Assembly: GCA_033220425.1 (NCBI GenBank)
Contig: CM065647.1
Span: 2,604,001-2,668,000, forward strand
DNA length: 64,000 nt
Source: Lepraria neglecta
Lineage: Eukaryota > Ascomycota > Lecanoromycetes > Lecanorales > Stereocaulaceae
Direction of reading: 5' to 3'
Position 1 is the first letter of the stretch; every line of letters starts with the position of its first letter. Below the pieces are notes generated by a model. That model did not search any database, was not told the origin of the DNA, and saw only the letters and a program-made list of their open reading frames with translations. Positions 24,167-35,273 of the stretch are shown in pieces. The position numbers and the translations under genes were made by a program.

Positions 24167-24981
24167 TGAGATCATAAGATAACTGAAACCGACGACCATT
24201 GGTACAACACCAGGAAGTCAACATCCTTAAGGGAAATCGAAGTTGACGCCATAAAGTGGAGGTCCGATCTGGCCAGCTCAAAAAGGTGACTTCACATACA
24301 CGTCACGATCTAGAATCTTCAGCGAAGTCAAGCATGACGGCTGGACGAGAAAAACTCTGCCTCCGTGCCGCAGAGCAGTGCTAGCAAGGCCTCCTGCCCA
24401 AGTTCGGGAGTTTTGAAGTTTGAAGATCCAGCAGCGAGCTTGCTGTGATCCAAGTAAAGTGATTGCTCCCAAGTTCTTCCTCGATCAATCACACAAATTG
24501 ATCAAAATTTCACATTTCGACAATGACAATCCCGTCGAAGCTATATGGCTTCCTGGGCTGTGTAATGTTACAACTATCCAACGAGCGCTATAAGAACCTG
24601 AATATCTTGAGCAAGTCAGGGAGATTGAGAAGTGCTCTCGAGCAAAACGCTGGGTTTTGAGCGGTATGGAGGCGATCGAGAATACACTTATGGACACTAA
24701 GCAAGATCGGCCCCGAATTCCCACTCGAAAGATGAGCGCGGTTGCGCTGCTATCCTCGACGGTCGGTCAGTCAATTGTGCAACAGTATGCGCATTCCAAT
24801 TTCTTAAGTCTACAAATAAGCCTGAAGCCGGGTCCTTCCCATTTGTATTTCGCCACCAGCGCCATTGCTAAATCCAACAGCCACAACTCCAGACGCCTAC
24901 AATCTTCAAGACCTCCTCCTGAACGAAAAGCGACTTTCGGGCCGTTTCACTAAAGCATCCTGTCAGTTAGTCCAAAAGTTG
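24167..24981. other. Intergenic, no gene seen
   Basis: 3' flanks of FOL1 and of the convergent decayed gene. No supported frame. Confidence 0.5.
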
Positions 24982-26379
24982 TCATACTATGTATGTCTTA
25001 CCAGGGATAATCTCATCAGTACCCTTCCCCCATTTCAGAGCCACAACACTCAGCCTCCTCTTCCCATCGCATTCGACGACCGGCTCCTCGATTTCCGTAT
25101 TACCATTAGCATACGAGATACTCAGCACACGCTTCCTTTTATACTCGCCCAACGACAATGACGACAAACGCGTTGTTGATGATACGAGGGACGCCAGGGA
25201 CGGATTACGCAAAGCGTACTCGTCATTACCTCCATCGTTGCCCCTCCGTATACAGCTCACGAGCCCATGCCGGAGTGAGCTTGTAATTGAAGCTTGGCCA
25301 TTTGATCCGAACGAGCCACGAACCATCGCCAACGTGGAGGCAAGACTCAAGCGGTAATCAAGGGTACTAGAACTCGAGGAGTTCGAATTAATCAGTGCAG
25401 CAAGCGTATTCTCAGAGATATTCGACATTGCTATCATGCGATGGATGGCGAATTGGGCCTCATGAGGGATAAGTCGCACGACCTCGACGCTTGTGGGTCT
25501 GGTTTCCGAATCTTCTCTGTTCTTTGAAGGACTGACGTTCCTGGCGCGGCGGGCGTGCAGCATGTCGATGCTGGAGTTTTCAAATGCGACGGCATAGAGC
25601 TTGGAACATTTTGCTTTGCGAACGGCGACGCCGTGCTTGGGTGAAGTTTACAGTGTCATCAGGATCTTTGCCTGATTGCTTCATGGCGCGTGCTTGGAGG
25701 GCGTCTTTAGAATGTTAGCATGATTGCAAACGCAAGCAAGAGATAGACCTCGGTTTTTGTCGACAAAATTTTGCGCACCAGTCAACATCATTTGAGTCCG
25801 CTTGACAAGGCGCTCCTCAAGTCTCCGGATCATTTTCCTCGTTTTCTCATCCCGTCTCCTAAAAAAACTTGCAAACAGGCCAATTCCTGAAAAGGCCGTC
25901 TTCAAATTCCTGGTCGATCTTCTTTTCACTCTCGACCTCTTGGCGATAGAAGCTTCTACAATCTCTCAGCATAGAAAGAATTGCCTCGTTATCGAAAGTG
26001 GCATGCAATCCCCTCCGCGGAAGACGCTGGTTGAGTTCCCGTGGGTCGGTCACCGGTGGTAGCGGTGGTGGTGGTATATCCGGGTTGCTGGACACACCAC
26101 TGCTTAGATGGATCTATAGCGAACGGCGTTTGATGAAAGGGATAATATTCTCTTCGGAGCTAACAAAGGATGTGAAATATAAATACCATACGAACAACTC
26201 TTCTGGACCTCTATGCAGCATTCTAGCGTCAACGATGTCAGCGCTGTTGTATAGCTGAACAGGTTCAAGGTCTTCCAGCCCATGATCGGAACATATGCAA
26301 TCGTATCAACGCTCGCATACGACCTAATCTGCGCAGGGGGTTCACGGATTTCTTCTGGATCTTCTTCTCTGACAGGCAT
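24982..26379 (-). pseudogene. Decayed multi-exon gene of unrecognised family
   Basis: Reading from ATG 26379: IRSYASVDTIAYVPIMGWKT, then an intron (donor GTATGG at 26191, acceptor GCAG at 26100) into SSNPDIPPPPLPPV, LNQRLPRRGLHATFDNEAIL, LRDCRSFYRQEVE. Here the frame must change to continue as GIGLFASFFRRRDEKTRKMI and LEERLVKRTQMMLTGAQNFV; a 43-nt intron could explain it, or a frameshift. A clean intron with a GCTAAC branch then leads to MKQSGKDPDDTVNF, after which one extra C breaks the frame before KAKCSKLYAVAFENSS and the open tail ending at 24982. The basic helical middle and Ser-rich tail give no family match I know. At least one frameshift means the gene is probably inactive, unless the base is a sequencing error. 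Confidence 0.45.
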
Positions 26380-26569
26380 GGTGGCTTTGGGATATTCATG
26401 ACTTTGTCAACTGCGCTGTTAGGTGGACTGAATCTTTGTGATGAGAAGGAGTTGGACGTACTACTGTTCGCTATTGCTGATTTTTATCAAAGCTTTTGGG
26501 CATTTGAGTACAGCTAAGACCTGTCATTAATCATGATTTTCAACGACACCCCAATAATAACCATATGAG

Positions 26570-26755
26570 GATTTGTGCGTTCTGAACAAATCTGGTTAGT
26601 GTGGTGGTGCCTTATGAGCAAGTTACTTTCCCCAACCCTATGCTTTGCCCTGCCAAGTCGACTCTCTTGGGGATAGCTCGGACTTGAATCGTGGCTCGTT
26701 GAAGCCACAGCACCTTTGAAGCCCGTGACGTTTACTATAATTAGACTTGACCTAT
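26570..26755. repeat. Diverged direct repeat, copy 1
   Basis: About 185 bp, roughly two-thirds identical by eye to 27135-27310. Shared landmarks are TTGTGCGTNCTGAA, a GTTACTTTC/ATTACTTTC block, and GAAGCCACAGCACCTTTGAA versus AAAGCCACAGTACGTTCAAA near the right end. Confidence 0.45.
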
Positions 26756-27134
26756 GGGAAAGCTGCGACTTCGGCGCCATGGACCGGATGCACTGGATAT
26801 GTGCATACAGAGGTCACGTGTTAGTCCATGAACTGGATAACTTTAACCTGTCCATTGTTTCAACATCATTTCGGAGGCGGTGTGAAAAGGGCTGCTCTAT
26901 CCCCTTCACAGTCAGGCTACCAAGGGACCCCGGTTTCCTATCCCGGACTGGTCGACCTATTTTGAGAGAAACAGCGGCAAGTATTAAACAACATCCGCGA
27001 ATAATGGAATACGTCCTCTCGGGACGTCTACGTAGCATTCCAAAATCAACGCTGTTCTATCGCTGCACAGATCCGAGGCTATTCCAGCTCAAGATCGGGC
27101 TCATGTGCGATGTTCAAACTCCTACTGGTGAGAG

Positions 27135-27310
27135 GTAATTGTGCGTGCTGAATGCATTTGGTTAGCGACATCGCGTCTTTTGAGAAGATTACTTTCGTCT
27201 AGTCTCGTCTCTCGACCTGGGTTGCTGCCATGTAAGGCTGAAATGCCCCATCATTAAAGCCACAGTACGTTCAAAGCCACTGACGAGTTTCTTATATAAT
27301 TGTGAAGTAT
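27135..27310. repeat. Diverged direct repeat, copy 2
   Basis: Partner of 26570-26755. A short inverted match follows at 27420-27450 (AGGCTTTAATGATGGCTAG against CCATCATTAAAGCC at 27250-27263), so this could be the end of an old transposable element. Confidence 0.45.
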
Positions 27311-29065
27311 TATTGTGTGGCTTGGACTAAATAACGAGACCGTGAGCATTGACTGGTCAAACATGAGCTTGCCACTGAATCTTGGATTAGACAGGGCAAG
27401 TAGAGTAGCTTCCGAGTAGCCAAAGTGAGGCTTTAATGATGGCTAGAGCAAGTTAGCTTTTGAGGGTAGTTTTCGACTAAAAAAGCGACAGTGGTAGGAA
27501 TTGTGTAGCAAGACAGATGTCTCCGAGGAACTAACCCGTGAGGCTATTGAGCGAAGAACACGTGAGAAATAACGAATAGCCCCCCGTATCACTGTCTACC
27601 CGATCTTGGAGGACTGATGCCGTATTCCAACTAAAAAAGCTCTGTATTCTCTTTGACGAATGGTTGCGATGATTCGCTATGGATTCGTCAGTTGTAGTTC
27701 TTCATGGTTCGGGATCTTGGACGCCAGCAGATCTCAGAGCGTTCTAAATTTCCCTCAACATATTTGTTCACGATGGCTATTAGGGCTGTGGACTGCGACT
27801 ATATGGGAGTTGTGAACAGATCCTGAGAGAGCATGTACATACATGTAAGATTTCGTCGAGAAGGTTGATGGATGCTCTTTGTAATGAAAATGACTGAAAG
27901 AAGTACCCGCGCTAAACGATAACCTTGTTGAAGATCTTGCGAGCTGTACTCAGCCTTATACAATGAAAAGCCATATTTGTCACATGACAATGCCATCACC
28001 TTTCAGAAGCTTGTTAGAGTCTCATCACTTGGCAGCTTTAGCCTTCACCATCGCCTTCTCATCCCAGTCCCAAGAGCACATAAAAAGCTGAGCCCATCAA
28101 TCAAGATCCTTAGCTTTCTGAATTATTCTCTGGCGTGTGCCATGATGAGATGATTGCACAGCTTCTTGACCAGAGAGAAGAGTCTCGTCATTGAAAGAAT
28201 TGACAAGAGCTTGACTAACGGTCCGGAAAGCCAGCGCTTTCACTTCGGGAGCCCTGTACCATCTGTCCCCAGATCCGACAACATCCGCTAATGAAAGTTT
28301 GGAAGATTCAACGTCACCCCCAACGCAGAAAGCTCTCACAGCCTAAAATTGCCATTGAGCAAAGCATTTCAATGATGATGGGTATTTCAAGATTTAAAAA
28401 GCCTTGAGCTTGAGCAGTATCGCTGAGGTAGCAAGGAATCGTAGCAACCCAAAATCGTCGAATTCTTAGTCTCTACCCGCAAGCACTCAGATAGTAGAGG
28501 AGCTTTAGCTTTGGAGCAAGCGGGATGTTGAATTCGCGGCCCGAAGACAGCTGAGAAATCCAAGCTTTCGTTCGTAAGGTATCGGATGCAGGAAGCTTAA
28601 TGCTCATAGATTGCAGAAAGTTTTGCCATTTTGCGCCACAGCAGGGGCCCGGCTCTTCTTGAGAGGTTCCTGCTATGGCGCAGCGGAGAGGGAGAGTTTG
28701 AAACAGGTATAGCAGGACGTAGGCATACATCTCTTGGCAGGAGCACAGAGAACAGAATTGTTGCTTGAAGGACGCAGAAAATAGAGTGAATCTTTCATGT
28801 GAGGAAGGTGAAGAGGTCTTCAATCACAAGGCGCGGCCAGTAGTAAGAATCTTGCTCAATGGGAGTGAAAAATTGAAGAAGCTGTCTGCGCCGGGAAAGC
28901 AGCAGATGAACGACTCGGATCTTGAATTGCATCCCTGTTGGTCTCATCCCCTCCAATCAGCCGTGCGGCTAGCCACGACACTCTCAGGAATGTCTTAATC
29001 TTTGATGCTAGTAGTCTAGTTGTATAGTCCTGTATCATAATTATCCCATAGCCGTACAGCATCCA

Positions 29066-30359
29066 TCAAGAAGTTCCAGCTTGAGACAAATTCTCAGGCG
29101 TAGTTACTAGCACAGGAGAAGAAGAGCTGTTTCCCTGCAAAGAACCATTCGTAATCTCAAAGGGAACATTCGGCACGAGACTTAGTGCTGCAGCTTCCGA
29201 TGAGAAATTCTGCGCTCCGTTCGTCAGCGATAGCAAATCCTCCTCCACAGCCGACGAATTTGGCAAAGTCATAACCGATGATCCCATATCGGGAAATTGG
29301 TCTGATAATTCTAGGTAGATGTTGCTCAGAGAGCCTAGAGGTATATCAATCATCAGTGATGGCTGTAGCGAATCTGAATCTTGCAGTCACCTACCAACTC
29401 TCGTAGCTTTCCCTCCCTTTTCTTTTTGTCGCACGCACATATAAGATATGGCGTTTACAGCCTCCCAAAGCTCATACCAAGTCGAAACGCTGCTGGCAGG
29501 ATTAGTGCTATCAATTTTGACCGAGCACCTCGCATCGTCTATCAGAGATAGGAGTCCCACGTCAGTCTTAGTTCTGCACAGGATCTACAAGTCATGGGTG
29601 GCAGAATGAATTGTTCGACTTACCAGATCGTAAGAAAAACGGAAGTTTCCTCTCCACACCAGGCCCCCGCTGTCCAAAAACAATAGGGTCTCTATCCGCG
29701 CGCATATCAGCGAAGATTTTGACGCAGGACTGCCATGGAGGACCAGGGGTTGCGCCTGTGTTGCATCTAACGCTAGGTTTGTAAGAGCCAATGGCCACTT
29801 CCATGTTATTGTCGCCTCCGGGGTTGCCTGCGATGCCGCCGTAGCCACGCCTGACAACGCACACATCAAAGAGAGTGTAAGCAGCCTGACCGAGCTCAGT
29901 GGAGCTCATATGTCCGGACGTTTTGCCGGGTTTGAGCACGACTTGGACGAAGCAGACGCCATCAGCTGATGATGTTATCAGGATGATATCATCTCAGAGC
30001 TCTCACAGATCCTCGAACTCACTGCTTTGAAGTCGATAGGGGAGAGGCGCTTGGTACGTTACTCGACTTCCGCGCTCACCAAATGTTACTTGATGATCTG
30101 CTTTGACTATTAAATGGAAGATATCCCTACAACTGGTCACTCGGAGATTTTGTCCATAGCGGGGTGCGTCACAGGAGATTGCTAGTTTATTTTCGGCCGA
30201 GGTAGCGTTCAATGATGAGTTTCCCGCGTATAATAGCTGTGAAGGAAGTACTGGTCCTGCGGAAAGACTGGTGCTGTGGTCTTGTGAAGGTTGTGGCAAA
30301 GTCGCTGAGAAGATTGTGATTATGGAAAAGGATAAACTTGCAAAATGCGCTAGCAACAT
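29066..30359 (-). CDS. Secreted cysteine-containing fungal protein of unknown function, 363 aa
   Basis: Four exons: 30359-30023, 29965-29624, 29538-29395, 29334-29066. Splicing gives LPYRLQSTDGVCFVQV, LRSDDARCSVKI and KATRVGSLSNIYL in one frame. The N-terminus MLLAHFASLSFSIITIFSAT is a signal peptide. The body has the pattern of a widespread uncharacterised ascomycete secreted family: ISCDAPRYGQNLRVTSCRDI, FGERGS, PLPYRL, DVCVVRRGYGGIAGNPGGDN, YKPSVRCN, PWQSCVKI, VFGQRGPGVERKLPF. Cysteines are spaced in likely disulfide pairs. The C-terminal exon is acidic and Ser/Asn-rich (NGSLQGNSSSSPVLV) without a clear GPI signal. I do not know its function. The longer open frame upstream of 30359 lacks coding character. 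Confidence 0.8.
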
Positions 30360-30845
30360 GATTTTACTGTGGTCTGGAACCGATAAATAGCGCTCAGGCT
30401 TTGACAACGTGGGATCGTGGGGATAAGAGATGGAAAACAAGAAGACTATATATGCGCCATCTGAAGGCACAGACCCGGCAGTGCGGCTACGTTCCACGAA
30501 CTCGCGACAAGCATCAGTTCTGACACAACACAACCCGTGTTTCACTGATGCGCAAAACAGGACGCGCAAATTCTGCCATGCTCCAATATAAGACAAGCTG
30601 GCAAAACGTCTTCAACTAAGGAACAGTAGCAATTATAGAATGCCAGAATGTACGGCGCATGTCTCGACCCAATCGAAAGCTGAGCAGAAGCGCACTGAAG
30701 TCGGATTTCTCCATCTTACACCTAATTTTGCAAATGCGTAAGACAGCGTCCAAAATACCCTTTGACTACTGAAATTGGTCATTCACTAGCCTCTCCTCTA
30801 TCACCCCGCTCTAAACTTTCTATAATAGCTACCGTCAACAAGGTC
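30360..30845. other. Intergenic, no gene seen
   Basis: 5' flank of the secreted protein and 3' flank of the F-box gene. Confidence 0.5.
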
Positions 30846-32258
30846 TCATACTTCAGACCACTCATCAGTAAATGGGCATTCACCACCCTTGGTGAACCAT
30901 TCTTCAATAGCCTTCCGCTTCTCAATCCTAGGACGGTCCTCCGGAAGACGGGCATCATCCCACTCAATCATTCCCAGATCAAAATCTCGTCTCGGATAAT
31001 CGCTGAACAAGCGACCTTCGATCTCACATTCATCCAATTCAAGCGATGATTTTATCCTCGGTACCGTGGAGGTCCACTTGCCTGACGCAAGACACATTGT
31101 GTCGAGATGCAGTGAACGTAGCGTAGCTTTGTGTCTTTCCAAGAAGCGTATTAGTTCCTCCTCGTTGGTCTCCACGTGGGAAAATGTCACAGAAGCTAGT
31201 CTGGGGAAAATCTGATCCCCAACGATATTGCCCAATTCGATGCCAAAAACCGGGCTCCACCAGTCGAGTCTGATCTCGAGATACTCCAAATCTTTGGCGT
31301 GCGTGATCATGTCCCGTACACGTCCGTTCTTCAGGAATCGACGGCACTCTGGTAGATCGACCCCAATCTCGTTCCTACTAGCGGCCATGCCCGTTGATAA
31401 TTGTAGCTTCAACCTGCGAACTTGGGACAAGGTTGTTGCAAATGCCTTCAGGTCCTTTTTGGAGCATCGAAAGAGCTTCCAGCTGACATCACCGCATTCG
31501 AAGGTTTGTAGCTTGATGCCAGCCTCATACATACTCAATAACATGGATCTTAGCTGTGGAACACCCGCTGCATGCCCTCGACAATCATCACCGAATGGGG
31601 TTTTGAAGCCGGTGCTGAAGACTTTGTTTAGGTATTCTGATTGAACTTCTAAATTGTGTCCCATCGACATGCGGAAGGTTTTCACGTTTGGAAGGCGAAT
31701 CAATGCTTCCTGGAGCTCTCTGATCCCATACCGTTGACGACAAAGTTCGACCTGGTCGTGGTAGAATCGCTGATATTGAACCCAGCCTTGATCTAATTCC
31801 TCGTGGGTATGTGAGTGTCTCGGCTGCAGACCCCATTCGACGAGCTCTCGCTCGCGGGCTCGATGCTCTTCTTCAGGAGCGTCAGGTGGTACCCATCTCG
31901 GCATGGACTCCAGGTATTCCATGCAGGTGATGCTCTCCTCCCATCGTTTTCGGTCTACCAAGTCAAGTGTATCCGCTTCGTAGTATATCGACCTGATCTG
32001 CTGACTGATAACTGGATGCTTGGAAATCACCAGAAGTTTTTCAAAGCTCTTGAGGGTAAAGATGAGGTGTACCTGCGAGGGAAAGAATGATGTGGCGACT
32101 TGGTAGCTATGTCGTGAGACTAGTCGTAATTGGAGGATGTCTTCTACTACCAGTAGTCTGCAGACGGCGTTGGAGAGCTCGAGAGGGAGCCTCTCCATTG
32201 CGGCTTCGTGGTAGGTAAGAAGATACTCACGAGGAATGTACGAGGATCTTGAGTTCAT
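30846..32258 (-). CDS. F-box protein with leucine-rich C-terminal region, 470 aa
   Basis: Single uninterrupted frame. The F-box is at residues 21-60: MERLPLELSNAVCRLLVVED, then ILQLRLVSRHSYQVA. The remainder shows regularly spaced Leu/Ile segments such as LIRLPNVKTFRMSMG, VRRLKLQLSTG, LEYLEIRLDWW, ASVTFSHVETNEEEL and TLRSLHLDTM, resembling a degenerate leucine-rich repeat used for substrate binding. Such proteins link substrates to Skp1-Cul1 ubiquitin ligases; the target here is unknown. The second methionine (32198) begins exactly at the F-box and is a plausible true start. It is not closely related to the two F-box-like genes at 11.4-13 kb. Confidence 0.8.
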   Translation of the reverse strand: MNSRSSYIPREYLLTYHEAAMERLPLELSNAVCRLLVVEDILQLRLVSRHSYQVATSFFPSQVHLIFTLKSFEKLLVISKHPVISQQIRSIYYEADTLDLVDRKRWEESITCMEYLESMPRWVPPDAPEEEHRARERELVEWGLQPRHSHTHEELDQGWVQYQRFYHDQVELCRQRYGIRELQEALIRLPNVKTFRMSMGHNLEVQSEYLNKVFSTGFKTPFGDDCRGHAAGVPQLRSMLLSMYEAGIKLQTFECGDVSWKLFRCSKKDLKAFATTLSQVRRLKLQLSTGMAASRNEIGVDLPECRRFLKNGRVRDMITHAKDLEYLEIRLDWWSPVFGIELGNIVGDQIFPRLASVTFSHVETNEEELIRFLERHKATLRSLHLDTMCLASGKWTSTVPRIKSSLELDECEIEGRLFSDYPRRDFDLGMIEWDDARLPEDRPRIEKRKAIEEWFTKGGECPFTDEWSEV

Positions 32259-32621
32259 TGGTAAAGCCCTTGATCAGGACATCGTTCAAGCAGGTAGCCT
32301 AAGTAGTTGGAGAAGTGTTGTGAGAAGTCGCGACTCGCGTCATTTACCAACGTCACCGCCAAGCCGCTTAATCCTTCCATGCAAGTTCGCATTCGCGCTT
32401 TCTCACTACGAAAGTTGCTGATTCAAGCTTGACACCTTTTATTTTTGAAACGTAGACGCTGGCAGTGACGGTCTCTGAATGGCAGCAATCGCTGAGGAAA
32501 TTCCTTGTCGAAGACCTGAGGCCAGAATCAGAACCTAAATGTGGCGTCACGGTAGCTACAAATGTCTCATGCTCAACTTGCATAATTTCTATCTGTATAT
32601 TTCCTTTTGTCTATTAGTAGC
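32259..32621. other. Intergenic, no gene seen
   Basis: 5' flank of the F-box gene and 3' flank of the SurE-like gene. Confidence 0.5.
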
Positions 32622-33758
32622 TCAAGCCTGCCCAAACCTCGCCCTCGATGAGCGCCTCAGACTCCTCTTCTTGCTACTCGCCGTTGAATTCGTCGTGCTG
32701 TTCTGAAACTGCACCAACGGCTGAAGTAGTGGTCTCACATTCGCTCTCCCAGCACACTTCGGCGCATTATAGTCCATAGTGAATACACTGACAGAGCTGT
32801 AACACCCACCATTCACAACAACAGTCTCGCCCGGAAGCGAGCAGTCGCCATTGATGCACACATTCGCCCCTCGGGACTGTGCTGCAGTAGCAGTGCCGTA
32901 GTCAAACAAGCCTGTTGTCTCGTTCAAGACAGCGGTATCAATGTCCGCGCCACCAGTCATATGCGTTTGGAAGAATGGAGGGTTCACGCAGGAGGAATCG
33001 GTTAGGGAGGTGATTTCGGGGCAGTTGACACTGATGCCGTAGCCGTAGGTGAGCAGCTGTTCGAGGTTACCGTTCTTTGCGAGCTGATTGACGATGTCAA
33101 CGGAGAGCTGGGCGTCGATTGTTGCGGGGTCGGGGTAGCCGGATTTGGTGGTGGCGTTTACTTCTTTGTAGCCTCGCTGGGCATCGTTGCCGCCTGAGAA
33201 GCCGATGCCTGGAATGCCGCGCTCAAGTGCTGCGTAGCTGAGAAGAATGTCAGTGGGAAGATGCCTAGTGGTGGGATAATAGAGTACTTGCGTTGCCCCA
33301 ATTGTTCCTGAAAGAGTGTAAAGGAACGGACCCAAGTTATCACCGAAATTCAGGCCTGAGACGAGCAGATCTACTTTTGTTCCATTCCAGTAGTTGGGGA
33401 CGACATAGTCCAGGGCGAAGAACGTGCAGACAGCTGGCGTTCCATTGTAGTACCAGATATACGAGTCATTAGGATCTGTCTCGAACGAGGGAGCGCCTGC
33501 AGGAACTATGTCGTGCTCGGAGGGTGCGGTGAGTTTGGCTTCTGTAGTGAAGACCTTTGTTCCACCTTTTCTGCTTTGGTTGTCCACTGGGGCAACAATC
33601 CAAGTATTGTGCCTAGCTGCTTTTAGAATTCTGTAGAACTCTCGGATGTCTGCTGAGCCGAAGCCATCGTCATTGTTCACGATGATGTTGAGAGCGTTTG
33701 AAGCAGTTGGTAGCAACGCAAGAGCTACCGTTAGGCAATAAGACGATAAGAAGCGCAT
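32622..33758 (-). CDS. Secreted SurE-like phosphatase/nucleotidase, 360 aa, with a GC-AG intron
   Basis: Two exons: 33758-33292 and 33237-32622. The unspliced frame is also open (378 codons), but it holds an 18-residue insert (VLYYPTTRHLP...) exactly where the SurE fold has SGT(V/I)GAxYAA. A 54-nt intron with donor GCAAGT at 33291, branch CACTGAC and acceptor CTCAG at 33238 removes it and gives SGTIGATYAALERGIPGIGF. The signal peptide is MRFLSSYCLTVALALLPTAS; the metal-binding NNDDG lies at residues 28-32 and SGLNFGDNLG carries the second conserved site. SurE proteins are metal-dependent phosphatases of nucleoside monophosphates; fungal secreted members are acid-phosphatase-like. The C-terminus is Ser/Arg-rich. 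Cysteine pairs suit secretion. Confidence 0.9.
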   Translation of the reverse strand: MRFLSSYCLTVALALLPTASNALNIIVNNDDGFGSADIREFYRILKAARHNTWIVAPVDNQSRKGGTKVFTTEAKLTAPSEHDIVPAGAPSFETDPNDSYIWYYNGTPAVCTFFALDYVVPNYWNGTKVDLLVSGLNFGDNLGPFLYTLSGTIGATQVLYYPTTRHLPTDILLSYAALERGIPGIGFSGGNDAQRGYKEVNATTKSGYPDPATIDAQLSVDIVNQLAKNGNLEQLLTYGYGISVNCPEITSLTDSSCVNPPFFQTHMTGGADIDTAVLNETTGLFDYGTATAAQSRGANVCINGDCSLPGETVVVNGGCYSSVSVFTMDYNAPKCAGRANVRPLLQPLVQFQNSTTNSTASSKKRSLRRSSRARFGQA

Positions 33759-34454
33759 ATTAAGTCTCTAACAATGCTTAAGTCCTCAATAGGTAGTAGA
33801 TAATATCTGCAAAGCAGGTAGAGAAAAGCACGATACGAAACGGCTGAGGAAAACTCCGCCTTAAGAGCTCTTCAAGTGAGACCACCTCCCCAGCTCCCTT
33901 GTGGAGCTCTGCAGCTCATTCCTGCATCCTGATCTCATCGCCATGGACTGTCGATTTTCCATTTTCTGCACTATTGACATGAGCTTGACAGTTGGATATC
34001 AGAGCATGGCAAATGTCTTATACTGTCCTTCATCACGGAGGAGAAGCATCCTCAGCGATGTGAATATCTAAGATGTTGACGTTGTTGGTCGCAAGCATGT
34101 GCCACGAAACCAAACATCATTCCCGGAGCCAAGAGATAGCAACGCTAGCGAGGTGCTTACCATCTACATATGTTGAAATGTTTGTGTTGAAATATCCTTG
34201 TGAAGTCCTTATGGTGTTAGATGTGTGAGAGTTCTTTGGATCTCTCCTACTGCTTGAGAAAGGCATCACGCAATTGGCCCATGTTCTCCAGAGACGAAGT
34301 CGAACGCTTGATTTTTTTTCTAAATATTTAACTCGGGACTATGCCGCCAGATGCTACATTTTTGATGCCCGAGGATGGCACCTTCGATCACTATGTCCCT
34401 CACATCTATAGACCATGGGCATGCCATAGATGTGTTTCATATACAGTCTATGTT
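33759..34454. other. Intergenic, no gene seen
   Basis: 5' flank of the SurE-like gene and 3' flank of bS21m; small frames only. Confidence 0.5.
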
Positions 34455-35273
34455 CTACCACCCTTTCCTCCTCATCTCCTGCACCCTCCCCACCGTAGCT
34501 CTAAAACTCTCCCTAAACAGCTTCCTCCACCTCTCACTCTTCAATCTCTTCTTCTTCAAACCCGGTCTCTCATGGAAACGCTGCCTCATTAAATCCTGCC
34601 TCACCCTGTTCACATTACACAGAATCTCCAAACTCCTCAACGCCCGACCAAAATCTCCACCTCTTTCCTGATTGACCTCTATAGTGCGGCCAATACTCGG
34701 ACGGGATCGAATAGTACGCTTAGCACGTCTTGCCCATTGAGAGGGGCGATTGACATCGGCGACAACACCTTGTGAAGGATTACTTGTAGCAGGCATCGGC
34801 GGTAGATTCATCTTTCCAGAAATTGAACCTGGGATTCTCGCTCCACGATCACGGCTCGACATGTTATTGTATGCCCGTTTTGTTATCTCAAAGGATGTAT
34901 TTGGGGGACGGTCCGAGGCTTTCTGCTTGGCGGGGTTTGGTAGAGATTCAAGAGTTTTGTCGAGGAGATCCGCGATCGTTGGATTCGAGTTGATTGTTTG
35001 AGAGAAGGAAGGGCCGGTTTGGGTGGTGGGTGAGGTCTTTGAAGGCTCCTCGAGGAAGTCGAGGTCTGCTGTGTTGGAGGGTGTTTCAGCGCATTGGTGG
35101 GCTGTCATATGAAAGCCAGAGCGAGGATGCCTGGGTGAGTTGGCTGGAAATCGTCCTGCTACGCCAAGTGCTGCAACTGGCCACCATGATTGAGGCACTG
35201 AAGGCGCGAGGAATGAGAGCAATGGTGACGCTCGAGATCGCAATAGAGGATCACCGAGGCGCCGGAGCTCCAT
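34455..35273 (-). CDS. Mitochondrial small-subunit ribosomal protein bS21m, 272 aa
   Basis: The C-terminal 65 residues carry the bS21 signature: GRALRSLEILCNVNRVRQDL, RFHERPGLKKKRLKSERWRK and a basic end. The N-terminus (MELRRLGDPLLRSRASPLLS) is Arg-rich without acids, as in a mitochondrial presequence, and the middle is low-complexity, as in fungal Mrp21-type proteins that are much longer than bacterial S21 (about 70 aa). The frame also opens at 35288 (MILLG), but those codons fall in a well-formed intron (donor GTAAGC at 35333, acceptor GCTAG at 35276), so ATG 35273 is preferred and the intron lies in the leader. It acts in the mitochondrial 37S subunit. Confidence 0.88.
   Translation of the reverse strand: MELRRLGDPLLRSRASPLLSFLAPSVPQSWWPVAALGVAGRFPANSPRHPRSGFHMTAHQCAETPSNTADLDFLEEPSKTSPTTQTGPSFSQTINSNPTIADLLDKTLESLPNPAKQKASDRPPNTSFEITKRAYNNMSSRDRGARIPGSISGKMNLPPMPATSNPSQGVVADVNRPSQWARRAKRTIRSRPSIGRTIEVNQERGGDFGRALRSLEILCNVNRVRQDLMRQRFHERPGLKKKRLKSERWRKLFRESFRATVGRVQEMRRKGW

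Larger units (their letters stand above)
26380..29065. other. Gene-poor 2.7-kb stretch
   Basis: It holds two diverged direct repeats (listed separately) and several short frames. One minus frame at 28097-28339 (VRAFCVGGDVESSKLSLADV..., 80 codons) and another at 28473-28823 look less random than the rest and might be exons of a lost gene, but nothing connects them. Confidence 0.4.

Noticed and set aside
26716-27138. 140-codon plus frame between two repeats
   Set aside because: Runs into the repeat copies and shows no family pattern.
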